The notes beneath the pieces were generated by a model. It did no database searches. It was not told the DNA's origin and saw only the letters and a program-made list of their open reading frames with translations. From Cryptomeria japonica (lineage: Eukaryota > Streptophyta > Pinopsida > Cupressales > Cupressaceae), in assembly GCF_030272615.1 (NCBI RefSeq), contig NC_081409.1:615892755-615956754 (forward strand): 64,000 nt of DNA. The letters are read 5' to 3'. Numbering within the stretch: the stretch's first letter is position 1; each line of letters starts with the position of its first letter. The translations under genes were made by a program, and so were the position numbers. Positions 11,554 through 22,913 of the stretch are shown here, one piece after another.

Positions 11554-12921
11554 ATGTATAAAAGGGATGCACCAAAGTTGAACAAGTCAAGTTTCTCCAC
11601 ATGGCAGAAAAGGATGAAGCTGCACTTATCAGGAATTGGAGAATATGCAACATATTATCTAGAGAATGATTACACTGCACCTAGCACCTACCCGATGACA
11701 ATGGAAGAGATAAAGGCAAAACAAGAACATATTCAAGCAATGATTGAAATAACATCAACATTGACCGACTCAGAGTTTAATGATCTAAAAGGTTGTAATG
11801 ATGCCAAAGCTATGTGGGATAAGCTTATATCTATGTATGGTGGTGATGAACATGTTCAAAGAGCAAAAGTAGACAATCTAAGAGGACAAATTGAATCCAT
11901 GAGAATGAATGAAGGTGAGAACATAATCCAATATAGTACAAGGTTAAAGGAAACTGTCAATCAAATCAAAGGAGCAGGAGGAACTATTGAAGAAAAGGAT
12001 GTAACAAGTAAGTTGCTGAGAACACTTCTACCTGCTTATGCCATTCGAGTCTCTGCAATTAATGAATTAAGGTCTGTACCAAACATGCCAGTCTCTTTGG
12101 ATGCTACTATCAGTAAGCTACATGCTTTTGAGTTGAGTAATTTTGATAACAGTGGGTCTTCGGTTAACAAAGTTGAATCTGCATTCAGTTCTTTTCATCT
12201 TGATGAATCTAATGATTACAATGATAGAATGTATAAGTATGCTGAAGAAAATCATAGTGGAGCAAGTGAGAGATTTCACAAAAACATGGAAGAAGTACAC
12301 AAACTATATGAGGAAATCAGAAAGAAAGAAGAGTTTGAATCATTATTGGCCAAAAGGTTACTGAGAGGCAAAGGTAAGTATAAAGGAAAGTTACCTTTGA
12401 AATGTTTTATCTATGATAAAATTGGACATATGGCTTCAAACTGTCTTGACAAAGATTCTAGTGAAAAGAGAGAATACCGAGATGACAGACAAAAAGACAA
12501 CCAATATAGAGGGCACCGAGACTTCAGAAGGAGAGATAGAAAGACATGCCTAGTAGCTGATGAGGAATCCAATGATGAAAAATCTGATGGGATTGAGATA
12601 GAGGAAGTTGTATATGTGGCTATCAAAGATGGATTAGATGAAGAAAAGTATGAAGAAAAAGACTTAATATCACACATAAATAATAATGATTCTTGGATCA
12701 TAGATAGTGGATGCTCACATCACATGACAGGTGATAAACACAAGTTTGTTAAATTAGAAGATTATGATGGAGGTTATGTAAGATTTGGTAATGATGCACC
12801 ATGTCTTGTGAAAGGTAAAGGTTCTATCACACTTCTTGACAATTCTAGATGTGATGATGAATATTGGGTTGAAGGTCTGAAATACAATTTGTTGAGTGTA
12901 GCACAGCTAAACAATACATGA
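11554..12921 (+). pseudogene. gag: C1 Gag and protease region
   Basis: The first ATG in frame is at 11554. The N-terminal part, with W-x-K-RMKLHLSG and a region around AMWDKLISMYGG, is a copia Gag of the UBN2/DUF4219 kind. A degenerate zinc knuckle lies near 12400: the family pattern C-x2-C-x4-H-x4-C reads CFIYDKIGHMASNC, with Tyr in place of the second Cys. A retropepsin-like site with the catalytic motif DSGCSHHM lies near 12700. The frame stops at 12919 (TGA), just after LLSVAQLN, where related elements read on into GAG-pre-integrase. The stop is therefore a mutation, not a real C terminus. Gag would package the RNA and the protease would process the polyprotein. Confidence 0.88.
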
Positions 12922-13191
12922 TACCGAATAGAATTTCAGAAAGGAATTGTCAAAGTTCATGACAAACATGGAAAGTTGGTTGCTACCAGGACTCAAACAA
13001 GAGGTAATACATTTCATCTTGACTCAACTCGAAACAATTGTCTGTATGCAAAAATAGAAGATACCCGGTTATGGCATAAAAGGTTTTGTCATGTAAATTT
13101 TGATAACCTAATCAAAATAAGTAAGAAGCATCGAGTAAGAGGTCTACTGAGCTTGGAAAAACCCGAGAATGCAATATGTCGAGGATGCTAG
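12922..13191 (+). pseudogene. pol: C1 GAG-pre-integrase segment
   Basis: It continues the polyprotein after the stop at 12919. The zinc-binding HHCC region is visible as LWHKRFCHVNFDNL, with a final cysteine motif near 13180. It closes at a TAG at 13189, where C3 and C2 read through to a Lys-Met/Gln-rich stretch; CAG to TAG is the simplest explanation. Confidence 0.85.
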
Positions 13192-13399
13192 ATGGGTAAG
13201 ATGACAAAATCAAGCTTTACAAGTAAGTCTTACACTTCTAAAGAAATTTTAGATCTTGTACACACTGATCTTTGTGGTCCTATGAAAGTTCAAAGTTATT
13301 ATGGTGATAAATACTTCATATTATTTGTGGATGTTTACTCAAGGATGATGTCAGTTATGTTTTTAAAAGAGAAATCAGAAGCCTTTCAAATGTTCAAAT
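13192..13399 (+). pseudogene. pol: C1 integrase core, N-terminal part
   Basis: It carries HTDLCGPMKV with the first catalytic Asp, and FVDVYSRMM with the second. The second motif usually reads D-D-x-S-R, here D-V-Y-S-R. The frame runs to Lys in MFK at 13399, where solo LTR S2 is inserted; the integrase resumes at 14616. Confidence 0.85.
13395..13399 (+). repeat. Left TSD of S2 (caaat)
   Basis: CAAAT here and CAAAT at 14611-14615 flank S2 exactly. Removing S2 and one copy gives a continuous integrase frame. Confidence 0.9.
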
Positions 13400-14610
13400 T
13401 GATGAATACTAAGGGGGGGGTGAATTAGTATACCAAAAAATACTGTACTTAAACACTTCAACAGTCTGGCAGTAAACCGGTAATATAGTTTAACAAACAA
13501 ACCGTTAACACACATGCAAACCAAATAGTAAATAAGGCATTCACATAGAAGCACAATCACCATAACATAAGAGATTTTGATGTGGAAATCCAAATGGGAA
13601 AAACCACGGTGAGATGAAACTCACAAGTAACTATCTGCAGAATAGTAACCAGACCTATTAAGGTCAGATCGGTTAAGGTCATACAATGTTCTTTACCAGA
13701 ACAGATCCTATTAGGAATCTCAATCTCTATTAGGAGATAAGTCCGATTAAAGACTACCTTGTGAGAGGATTTCAGATCCACAGACGTGAACCACCTTGTT
13801 AGAGGATTTGCAAAGGCTTTTCTTGGCCTACCCGGTTAAGAGTTTCTGACTTGTCAAGGATGTGAGTAATCAACAAGTGAATGATCTAGCAAATGGCACA
13901 ATCTGCTTGATTAGATCCATTGTAGCTCTTAGCTAATGCTCTTCAGCATTACTTTAGTCTTCAGTAAATCCACACTCTACAGACTTGATCTTCTTAGTTA
14001 AGATCGCACATACAAGATCTTCAAAAAAACACCAAAACCTAACAGCTACTCTCATACATACGCATACAAAACCCTAGACATGATGTCCTAAAAAGGAATC
14101 TGATTTCATGTCGGTCCAATAGGATTACATTGCAAGTTCCTAGGTTCATTGTATCTAGACACATTTAATAACACGACACAAAATCACCGTCAAAGTATCG
14201 GTGGATGGTAACTCATCACAAAAATATACCAGTTGGTAACTCATCACAAAGTATTACCGGTTTATACAACTTTTCTGGTTATCAGTTGGTAACTTAGAGT
14301 AATACCGGTTTAACAGATTACCGGTTGACAAAAATTGAAGACTGGGAAAAAGATATCTGCCGCTTTTGGCTCCTTTTCTCTGCTCCACTTGAGGTCCTTA
14401 AACCGTTTGATCTCTCTTTGCCGCTTGGGTCTTTATACCACTTCAGATCGGTAAACACTTTCATCATAACATCAATAGTCTAAAGACTACAACATGATAC
14501 TGGTTTGGAACAATTACCGGTTGAGCATAATTCATACATTCACAAATTGATCTCATAGCAAGTATGTGTCCATCAATGACAATCACAACATAATCATCAA
14601 AATGCCAACA
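13400..14610 (-). mobile_element. S2: solo copia LTR inside C1 integrase
   Basis: In minus orientation it starts TGTTGGCATTTTGATG (14610 leftward) and ends with the C-tract and ...CATCA at 13400. It is 1211 bp, flanked by perfect caaat duplications, with no PBS, PPT or coding sequence. It therefore results from recombination between the two LTRs of a former full element. It is rich in CCGGTT/AACCGG words, as the other copia LTRs here are. Confidence 0.9.
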
Positions 14611-14615
14611 CAAAT

Positions 14616-15046
14616 GGTATAAGACAAGAGTTGAAAATGAAACAAGAAGACAGTTGAAATGTCTAAGATTTGATAGAGGAGGAGAATTCATTTCAGATGA
14701 ATTTAACTTATTTTGCAATGATCATGGTATAAAGAGACAAGTGTCTGCACTGAGAACACCACAGCAAAATGGGATAGCTGAAAGAAGAAACAGATCAATT
14801 GTAGATTGTGCCAGAACCTTGATGATAGAGAAGAGAGTACCTCAAATATTTTTGAGAGAAGCAATAAGCACTGTAGTTTACACCCTAAACCGTGTACAAC
14901 TGAAGAAAGGAACTATGAAGACACTGTATGAAATCTGGTATGACAAGAAACCAAATGTAAGTTATTTTAGAATATTTGGAAGTAGATGTTATGTTCACAA
15001 AGATGACAAAAATGGAAAATTTGATCAGAAAAGCGAGGAAGGATGA
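14616..15046 (+). pseudogene. pol: C1 integrase core, C-terminal part
   Basis: Directly after S2 the integrase resumes, with LRFDRGGEFISDEF and TPQQNGIAERRNR containing the catalytic Glu. A TGA at 15044 interrupts a conserved EG-x-FLGYS motif, where Trp or a similar residue is expected. D, D and E are all still present, split by S2. Confidence 0.88.
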
Positions 15047-15385
15047 TTTCTTGGTTATTCCTCTAGAAGTAAAGCATTTAAATGCCTGATCAAATCATCT
15101 AACAAAATAGTGGAAAGTGCAAATGTGAAAATTGATGAATTTGCAGAAAGGAATGATGAAGGAAACTCCAAAGAACCAGAAGATTATGAAGAGTTTGTAT
15201 ATGTACAACCAAGAAGTTTTATTGAGAAAGATGATGAAGAAAATATTCAGTTACTGAGTGATGAAGAAGATCATACAGAGCCTACCGAGCCTATATTAAC
15301 AAAATATGTCAGAAGAAATCATGCATCAAGTCAGATTATAGGAGATAAGGATGATCTAGTGATGACAAGGAACAAACTGAGATAG
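15047..15385 (+). pseudogene. pol: C1 integrase C-terminal linker
   Basis: FLGYSSRSKAFKC starts the segment, followed by an acidic Glu/Asp-rich linker with 'EEFVYVQP' and the conserved RNHASSQIIGD motif that precedes the reverse transcriptase in copia elements. It ends with a TAG near 15383. Confidence 0.8.
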
Positions 15386-16904
15386 AACACATGTCTGATA
15401 TCCGAGTTTGAATCGAGGATAGTAAAAGAGGCATTAAGAAATGAAGATTGGGTGAATTCTATGACATAAGAGATTGAACAAATCAAGAAAAATGAAACAT
15501 GGACACTGGTCCCAAGACCAAAAGAGAAAAATGTAATCAGTACAAAGTGGATTTTCAGAAATAAGCTAAATGAAAAAGGTGAGGTCATTCAAAATAAAGC
15601 AAGGCTAGTTTACAAAGGTTATGCTCAAGAAGAAGGAATAGACTATGGTGAGACTTTTGCACTTGTGGCAAGACTTGAGGGAGTGAGAACATTGTTGGCA
15701 TATGTTGCTTACAAAAGATTCAAGGTATGTTAAATCTGCATTTCTGAATGGTATACTAGAAGAAGTTTATATTGAACAACCTGAAGGATTTATTGAAGAG
15801 AAGAATAAAGATCAGGTATGTAAGTTGAACAAAGCTTTATATGGCCTTAAGCAAGCACCTAGAGCATGGTATGAAAGGTTGCACTCCTACTTAATAAAGA
15901 TTGGATTTATTAGGACTAGTGAAAAGAGCAATATGTATATGAAGAATGATGAGGATAATGGAATACTGATTTCAGCCATATTTGTTGATGATATTATTTT
16001 TTGTGGAAATGATTCTTTATATAAGAACTTTGGAAATGAAATGTGCAAAGTATTTGAGATGTCATTAATCGGTGAAATAAAGTATTTTATAGGTTTACAG
16101 ATACTGCAAATGAAAAATTGGATTTTCATTACTCAATCCAAGTATATAAAGGAAATCTTGAAGAAATTTGGAATGGAGGATTCTAAACCTATAAGTACTC
16201 CTATGACTACTAATTGTAAACTATCAAAGAATGATGAATCTGCATCTATTGATGAGACACTTTACCGATCTATGATTGGAAATTTTCAATATGTAGTTCA
16301 CAGCGGGCCTGATATAGCACATGCAGTAGGTATAACTGCAAGATTTTCTGCAGATCCCAAAGAAACCCATATGACAGCAATCAAGAGAATTTTCAGATAC
16401 TTGAGAGGCACTGAAGATTATGGTTTACTAGATAAAAAGAGGAATGATTTTGACTTAAAATTCTATACTAATGCTGATTGGGCAGGAAATATTGATGACA
16501 AGAAAAGCACAAGCGGTGGAGCTTTCTTTTTGGGAGAAAGACTAGTGAGTTGGCTTAGCAAGAAACAAGGATGCATTTCACAGTCAACAACTGAAGCTGA
16601 ATATGTCGCTGCAGCATTGAATTGTACCAATATAGCATGGATCAAACAATTGTTGGAAGGTATGAATGAGACAGTTATCGAGCCAGTAACTATATTTTGT
16701 GATAATACAAGTGCTATTAACATTTCAAAGAATCCGGTAATGCACTCTAAGACAAAGCATATCTCTATAAAGTATCATTATCTAAGAGAAGAAGTTCAAG
16801 AAAAGAAAGTTGTGCTGGAATATGTTAGCACAAAGGAACAAATAGTAGACATCTTCACAAATCCACTGCCAAGGGACACTTTTGAGTATCTCAAAAGTAA
16901 GTAA
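15386..16904 (+). pseudogene. pol: C1 reverse transcriptase and RNase H
   Basis: The reverse transcriptase starts near [11 protein letters not shown] and [13 protein letters not shown] stop lies near 15466, and a small deletion near 15725 removes the residues expected before VKSAFLNG and shifts the frame. From 15735 the frame is open: EQPEGF, ALYGLKQAPRAWYERL and the catalytic FVDDIIFCGND. RNase H follows, with NADWAGNIDDKKSTSG, QSTTEAEYVAAA and the terminal TKEQIVDIFTNPLP. The C terminus at 16904 is close to where the family ends. The enzyme would copy genomic RNA into cDNA; this copy is inactive because of the stops upstream. Confidence 0.92.
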
Positions 16905-17302
16905 GGGGTCATACCCCTATCTAGTACTCACTGATAGAGTTCGGTGAAAGCATCAATTCTATGACTCTACAAAATACTATTTGTGAGTTGATGCTGATTT
17001 ACACACTTTAGGATGTTGTCTAAAGTTGTGCAGGAAATAGTGAATGAAGACAAGTTGCTTTGACTGAGACTAAGATTATACATTTGTATATGTTTCAACA
17101 ACAAGGAAATTACTTCACAGGGAAGTAATCATGGATCAGTTTTACTTTTGGCATTGTTGTCAAAGGGGGAGAAGACTAATGATAGGGGGAGAAGATTACG
17201 AGAGAAGAATACAGCTCAAGGATGACAAGAGAAGAATAACAGCAGTTCGAATCAATTGGAATAAATCAAGTTGGTATTGCCATCAATGCCAAAGGGGGAG
17301 AT
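16905..17302 (+). other. C1 3' non-coding region and polypurine tract
   Basis: It contains three G-rich purine runs: AAAGGGGGAGAAG at 17163, a second near 17186, and the functional PPT, CCAAAGGGGGAGAT, ending at 17302 directly before the 3' LTR. The upstream ones may be accessory tracts. Confidence 0.8.
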
Positions 17303-18849
17303 TGTTGGCATTACAATAAGTTTGTTGATATGATGATAGTGAGAAGGTTGTTGGAGATTGATGATATAATTGATAAAGGATGATTATTGTCTTAATGATA
17401 TTATTTTATCATTGATGTCAAGCAATTGATTTTCTGATTCAGTATGATGTTGCCATATCTTAAAGAGTATGTTTTGATGAGTATAAAGATGTCGGTAAGT
17501 GACACAGAAAGAATGTGAAAATGAAGGGGAGTAATAAGTTATTCAATGGGCAACTATTACCGAGTTAGACAGTGATGAGATTATGATATTTTGATTGTTT
17601 TGATATCCTATATATGTGTATTCGAAGACTGAATAAGAAGGAGAAAAGATTTCGTGCAACAGAATGAGTAAAGGTTTGATACTGTTCTATTTTACCGAGC
17701 AAGGAGCTAGTCGGTAAACACCAAGGTTATCCGTGTTGGTTAAAGAAGAAAGAAGTTACCAAGTGTCGTCAGCAAGCAAAGCTACCGAGATAGTAACCGC
17801 GACGAATACAGAATGTCTACCGAGTAAAGTTCAGTATTTACCGAGTATCAACCGAGAAGTAACATAATGCATTAGATGAATAAATACATTATTAAATGAA
17901 GGATGCCAATGAGTTGGAGATTTATAGAAGATTGGAATGTCGTGCAAGAAGTTTGTTAAGGATCAACGGCAATGAAAATTCAAGAGTTAGATCTACAACA
18001 TAGATTAAACGGTCATAACCGAGCACAAGTACCAAGGAAGGAATACAAGGTTCAAGGCAAGATAAAATGTTTTTCAGTTCGAAGGATTCAATGAACCTCG
18101 TCAAGTTTGAAGATCTGATGGCTAAGATTAATCATGGGAAATGTGATTAAGGAGATTAAGTGGTTAGGAATTTCTTATAAATAAAGAAAAGTTGATGAAC
18201 AATGTATGCAGGCAAATAGAAGAGCAGTGATACTGCAGAGGTGATTACTGAGTACAAAAGATTGAAGAACAGATTGAGAAGCCCAGCAAGGAGGAAGGTA
18301 AGTCTTATGATAAGATTATTTTGAGCACATAGAGTCTGCTTTAACATTTCAGATGTGAAGTTGCAAATATATTTTATTACTGTTATTTATTTTTGTAAGT
18401 GATAGGAAATCTCTTAACTGAGTGGACCTAATAGTCTTATTTGTAAATCCTTTAGCAAGGTAACATTTTGAATGAGTGTTTGAAACCCTTTGACAAGGTC
18501 ACTTCTAACAAAGTGCAAGATTCAGATAAATCTGAGGGAAACCCCTTGATCGGGTCACATCTAGCAATGTGTTTATGTAGTCTTTAACAGGATTGGCTTT
18601 TAACCGAGCATACTCTAGAAGAGTATATTTTCTTAGTGGGTCTAAAATCCCACAGTGGTTTTTCCCTATTTGGGTTTCCACATTAAATCTGGTGTTAAAT
18701 GTGTTTTGATGTTTCAAGTTTATCAGTTTATGAGTTTGAATGATTTACAGTCATAGTTTCATATCAAGTAAGTTCTACCAAGGTTGAATCTAATGAATAT
18801 TTTGAATTGCAAGTTTATCTTATTCACCCCCCCTCTCATCTAACAAACA
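17303..18849 (+). repeat. C1 3' LTR (1547 bp)
   Basis: It starts TGTTGGCATTACAATAAG like the 5' LTR and ends with the C-tract followed by ATCTAACAAACA. The TATA box TATAAATA is at 18176-18183. Confidence 0.9.
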
Positions 18850-18854
18850 TAATT

Positions 18855-19533
18855 GTGCCCCAAGAATACTTGGAAGGAATGGAGACAATTTTGGAGTGGG
18901 CAATCCCTAGTGTTGGCTTTGATGTGCGGGAGAAAATTGAGAACTTGAACTATGAAGTTCTTGAGAACTTGCTTTTGTGAGGTGGATGAAAGGTTTGTTT
19001 AAAGCGTGTTGCAAAGAAAAGGCTCGATAGGGCTGGGAGGCACTGAAGGTTTTCATCTAGTTGATGGAGGTTGAAGCTGAATTGCAGAGGCTGAAGGCGA
19101 TTGAAGTTGAACAAGAGTAGGCAAAGGAGGTGGCAAACCTTGAAAGATGCAGAGCTAGAAGACCAAGAAAGAGGAAATTGGCATCAATTCAGGCGTGAAG
19201 GTGGCATGGGTAGATGGGAATTTTGTTTCTTTCTATATTTTCTCGTTCTGGGGTTAATCCCTCTTTTTCTCCATTACAGACTATAATGTAAGTAGGGTAG
19301 ATGTTTTAGATACTGTGCACTGAGTGGTTCAACATTAATTTTGGTGGTTTTGAGCATGGTTTTTGATGCTCAGAACTATGGTTTAGTGGTTTGGGAGGGT
19401 GGTATGCCAAGTAGGTTTTTAGTTGCTTGGTAATTTTTGATACTGGGTGGTTTGTGGTTTTGTTGAATTCCATGCATGCAAGGTTGTAACTTTTAATTTT
19501 ATTAATAATAAAAAAATTACCGATAAAAAAAAA
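18855..19533 (+). mobile_element. L1: LINE 3' portion, part 2 with A-rich tail
   Basis: The sequence continues from 9931 in frame to a stop near 18980, then becomes non-coding. Near 19490-19533 it ends with TTGTAACTTTTAATTTTATT and A-rich runs. This form, 'ttgta...tttaataa' followed by A-runs, is typical of plant LINE 3' ends. No polyadenylated host transcript is implied. Confidence 0.55.
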
Positions 19534-19920
19534 TGTTATATATTGTTTCATGATGACATTTTTAAGAACATAAATTATTCAAACCTAAGCCAAATTCCAA
19601 CCATATTTAACCTCATCCACTCCTTTTCTTTACACCTTGCATAGGCCCAATTAGTTTTCTATTAATTTACATACATACTTTTAGTTGATGTGGACTTGGC
19701 ATTTATTTGCTTGCCAACTTGTGATAGATTTTAAATTAAAAAAATGATAATATAAATATGGGTATCTTTGTATTTTTAAGTGGGTTATAATATAATAGGT
19801 ATTTATTCAATTGAAAAATCATTTTTGATGAATTATCGATCAAATAAAAATCAACCTTGTCCAATTATGTATCTGAGAAATCTAAATCTTGATAAATGAT
19901 ATAATTAAACAATATTATTA
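19534..19920. other. AT-rich intergenic sequence
   Basis: No gene, LTR end or repeat is seen. It is short AT-rich text between the LINE tail and the SINE-like candidate. Confidence 0.5.
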
Positions 19921-20470
19921 TTGGGGATGTCCCCGCAACGCAACGGTATGCTGTGATCCCTATTGATAGGGAGGTTTCATGTTCAAACCCTTACAGGTAC
20001 TGTGCATGCTGAATGATGCTCTCTTGTTTCGGTACTTTCGGTGGTCCCCCTTGGCGATTGGTACCCACGTTGCGGTTGGTGTTGATGCCTCTTCTTTCGT
20101 TGTCCACACAACACAAATCCTCGTGTTGTGGTCCCTCTCGTGGCTTCGTTGGTTTTGATGCCTCTTCTTTCACCGTCTACGCAATGCAAAAATCCTCGTG
20201 TTGCGGTTCCTCTCGTGCCAAAAATTGTCGATAATTCATGATGCCCCCCTGCCAGTTTAAGGAGCGACAAATCCCATGTTGGAGAGATAAGGAGATGTTT
20301 GGAGAGATAAGGTGTATGGAGTGATAAGGAGAGATAGATATAACAAATATATTTAAGTGTGGCATTCATATCATCGAGGAGGTGTTAATACCTCGTCATG
20401 TAATCCCTCGAGGAGGGGGTCTCCCATTGTGACCCCGACTGATTCGTAGCTCCAGTTAAAAGTGTTCTTA
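19921..20470 (+). mobile_element. SINE-like candidate with B-box
   Basis: The start GGGGATGTCCCCGCAACGCAACGG is followed about 50 bp later by GTTCAAACCC, matching the RNA polymerase III B-box form GTTCRANNCC. The A-box is poor and the sequence does not fold as a tRNA, so a tRNA gene is unlikely. The body is less AT-rich than its surroundings, contains a 73-bp tandem duplication and ends near AATAAATAAAAAT. A promoter-like coincidence remains possible. Confidence 0.35.
20078..20224 (+). repeat. 73-bp tandem duplication
   Basis: Copies start at 20078 (GGTGTTGATGCCTCTTCTTTC) and 20151 (GGTTTTGATGCCTCTTCTTTC). Both contain AATCCTCGTGTTG and CCTCTCGTG. They are diverged by transitions and single-base gaps. 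Confidence 0.75.
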
Positions 20471-22488
20471 ATAAATAAAAATCACAACATTACCGATCAA
20501 AAGAAAATACTATTATCAATTAAATTATAACTCCTTAAAATTCATTTTAAATTTCATAAAAATAAAAAAAAATCACATTGACCCACATCTTCCACACTGA
20601 TGACTTTGTTAAAGATTATATGCAATATTTTACATTTTTTGGAGCTTTTTTGAGTTGGTTTTCTTTTAAATTTACAACCAAGTTAATAATTTTAACAAAA
20701 AAATCATAGGCATATCTGTTAAGTGTCATGTGAGAAGGATGCGTGTTGAATATTTTTTCCTTCTTTTAGTAAAGATTTCATCTTTGCTTTTTCATTTGTG
20801 CCTTTGTAAATGTGATTGGTGGATGTCATATTCAAAGGTGGGGATAATGACCCCTTTAGTGGGTAAGCTTTCTAAGTTTTGTGTTCAAATTATATTTATT
20901 TTTATTAGATAGATTTAAAAATGACATGTATTTATTTTATATAAAATTTGAAAAATTTGATTTCTTCCTTTTGAATTTAATTTTTTTTTATAACTTTTAT
21001 TAAGCATTTTATAATGTGTAAGTTATTACAATTTGAATCGTAAAATTTTATGACAAGTAAATTTGTGTTTAAGTATATAAGAATTATTTCATTTAATCAA
21101 ATAAATATTTTTGTAATCAATCAGATTTTAGTGCTTAAAATTATGTTATCGCAATTAAATTTATTGGAGTCCTACAATCACATCTCAATATTGATTTTAG
21201 AAAACAAAAGAATTCTTAAAAATTACATCATAATTCTTTAGTTTGCAATCTAAGAATTTCATTATAAAAGTTTGATCTTTTTCTCATGATCATAGTCTCA
21301 AATGTTCATATAGACTTCCATGTAGATTTATTTTAGCAAAATCAGATCTCAACCACAACTTTTTCATTTGGAAGTGTTTACTAAATTGTATGACTTTGGA
21401 TCCAATTTATAAACAAAATAAAAATATGTGAAAAAATGACATTTTCATAACTCCCACTAATGTAGATAAAACTTTAACAAAAATCTGAATATAGCCTTTT
21501 GTAGATCTATACATGAAATTTTTCGAACTAAAGTTTAAAAAATTATTTTAGTTATCGTTTATATTTTCCTTTTTATTTTACCAAAAATAGATCATCAATA
21601 TCCATATATAAAATTGATTGTCTTCTCAAAGAAAAATAATAAATATTTTGAAAAATTAAAATAAATGATGCACTAGAAAAGAGATTCTATCAAGATTATA
21701 TATTTTTTTCTATTTTATATAAATATTAAAAGTCTCATAAAAATAGTTGTGTTTTTAGTAGATGCAACTTTTTTATATTTTTTAATAAAAAATATATTAT
21801 CAAAACAGAAAAAATAATCTATGAACTACCACTTTAAGTTATAAATATAAAAGAAATTGAAGGAAGAAACTAAAATTTACTATATAAAATCTATGTCTCG
21901 TGCAACCTAATTTTTCAACATTTTATCAACAACTAAACTATAATATTAATTTCATGATGAGTTACATTTTTTTTTTAAAAAAAAAAAATGCAAACATAAA
22001 ATAAAATAAACAAATATTTATATTAATTTATATCATTTCAAAATTTAAAACATATATGTCATTTTCTCGTGATTCAAATTAAAAAATTGGTTAGTGTTGG
22101 GCATTTCTTTTATAAAAATGGGACATAAATTCACACTCACTCATCAAATTAGATCCTTTTTTTTAATTGGATTAAGAACAAGGCTGCATTGCAGTGAAGT
22201 TCCTGCCAAATGTTAGCAACTATTTTGTTATAATAGTATAGGATAAGAAATAATTACAGAGATATGTATAAGCAACATACTATATATTGGTAAAGATGTG
22301 GGCAAAGTTTACAACATAAAAGTCACAAAATTTGCATGCGTTGCTAGTGTCCCCATGTCTTGGTTTTTAAAATGTAAGAGCCAAAGAGAAAAAAATTATG
22401 TTATGGTTATGGTGATATTAAAGAGAGTTCAATTTTTTTTTGTTGAATATTGTTGTAGAACAAACTACATGTATCCAATATATAAGTT
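20471..22488. other. Very AT-rich region without recognisable genes
   Basis: Long A and T runs with short open frames only (for example 21050-21241). No domain, LTR boundary or RNA gene is seen. Confidence 0.6.
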
Positions 22489-22636
22489 TTTTTTTTGTTT
22501 TTGATAAAAGTGGACAAGCCACTAAACTATATTTTATTAATTTTGAATTTTTGAAAATACAAACAGGTTCAAAGGGCATACTAGTAGGAAAGAACCTGCA
22601 AGAAAACCTCCGGTTGTGGCCCAAAAAAGTAAATTT

Positions 22637-22811
22637 AAAACCCCATAAACCCAATTACATATCTGATTATGATCCCTCGCCCATTACATCGCTTTTCAAA
22701 GATATACATATCAATATCCAAAAGAAACCCCCAAATACCCAATTACATGTTTTAAATTTGATCACCCACCCATTACATGGCTTATCGAAGATATACATAT
22801 CATTATCCAAA
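22637..22811 (-). repeat. 87-bp tandem duplication in the L2 3' region
   Basis: Two copies start near 22637 and 22724. Both contain ACCCAATTACAT, CCATTACAT and AGATATACATATCA. They are moderately diverged. Confidence 0.75.
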
Positions 22812-22913
22812 AAAATTATAAGGAGTAATCTGTAGAGTAATCTTGCCATGAGGATATAACAACCAATCAGAACCCTGCATCAAAAAAAGACAACAACATA
22901 TCTGCACACAAAA

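Larger units (their letters stand above)
9932..18849 (+). mobile_element. C1: Ty1/copia element, plus strand, with nested solo LTR
   Basis: It has two similar LTRs (9932-11491 and 17303-18849), a PBS matching initiator-Met tRNA, and copia domain order GAG-PR-IN-RT-RH. A PPT directly precedes the 3' LTR. Length without the nested S2 and its extra target copy is about 7.7 kb. Flanking 5-mers are caatt and taatt. Coding is broken by at least four stops and a deletion, so it is not autonomous now. Confidence 0.92.

Noticed and set aside
19921-20000. tRNA gene
   Set aside because: A B-box-like word is present, but T-arm and acceptor stems do not pair, and the A-box is poor.
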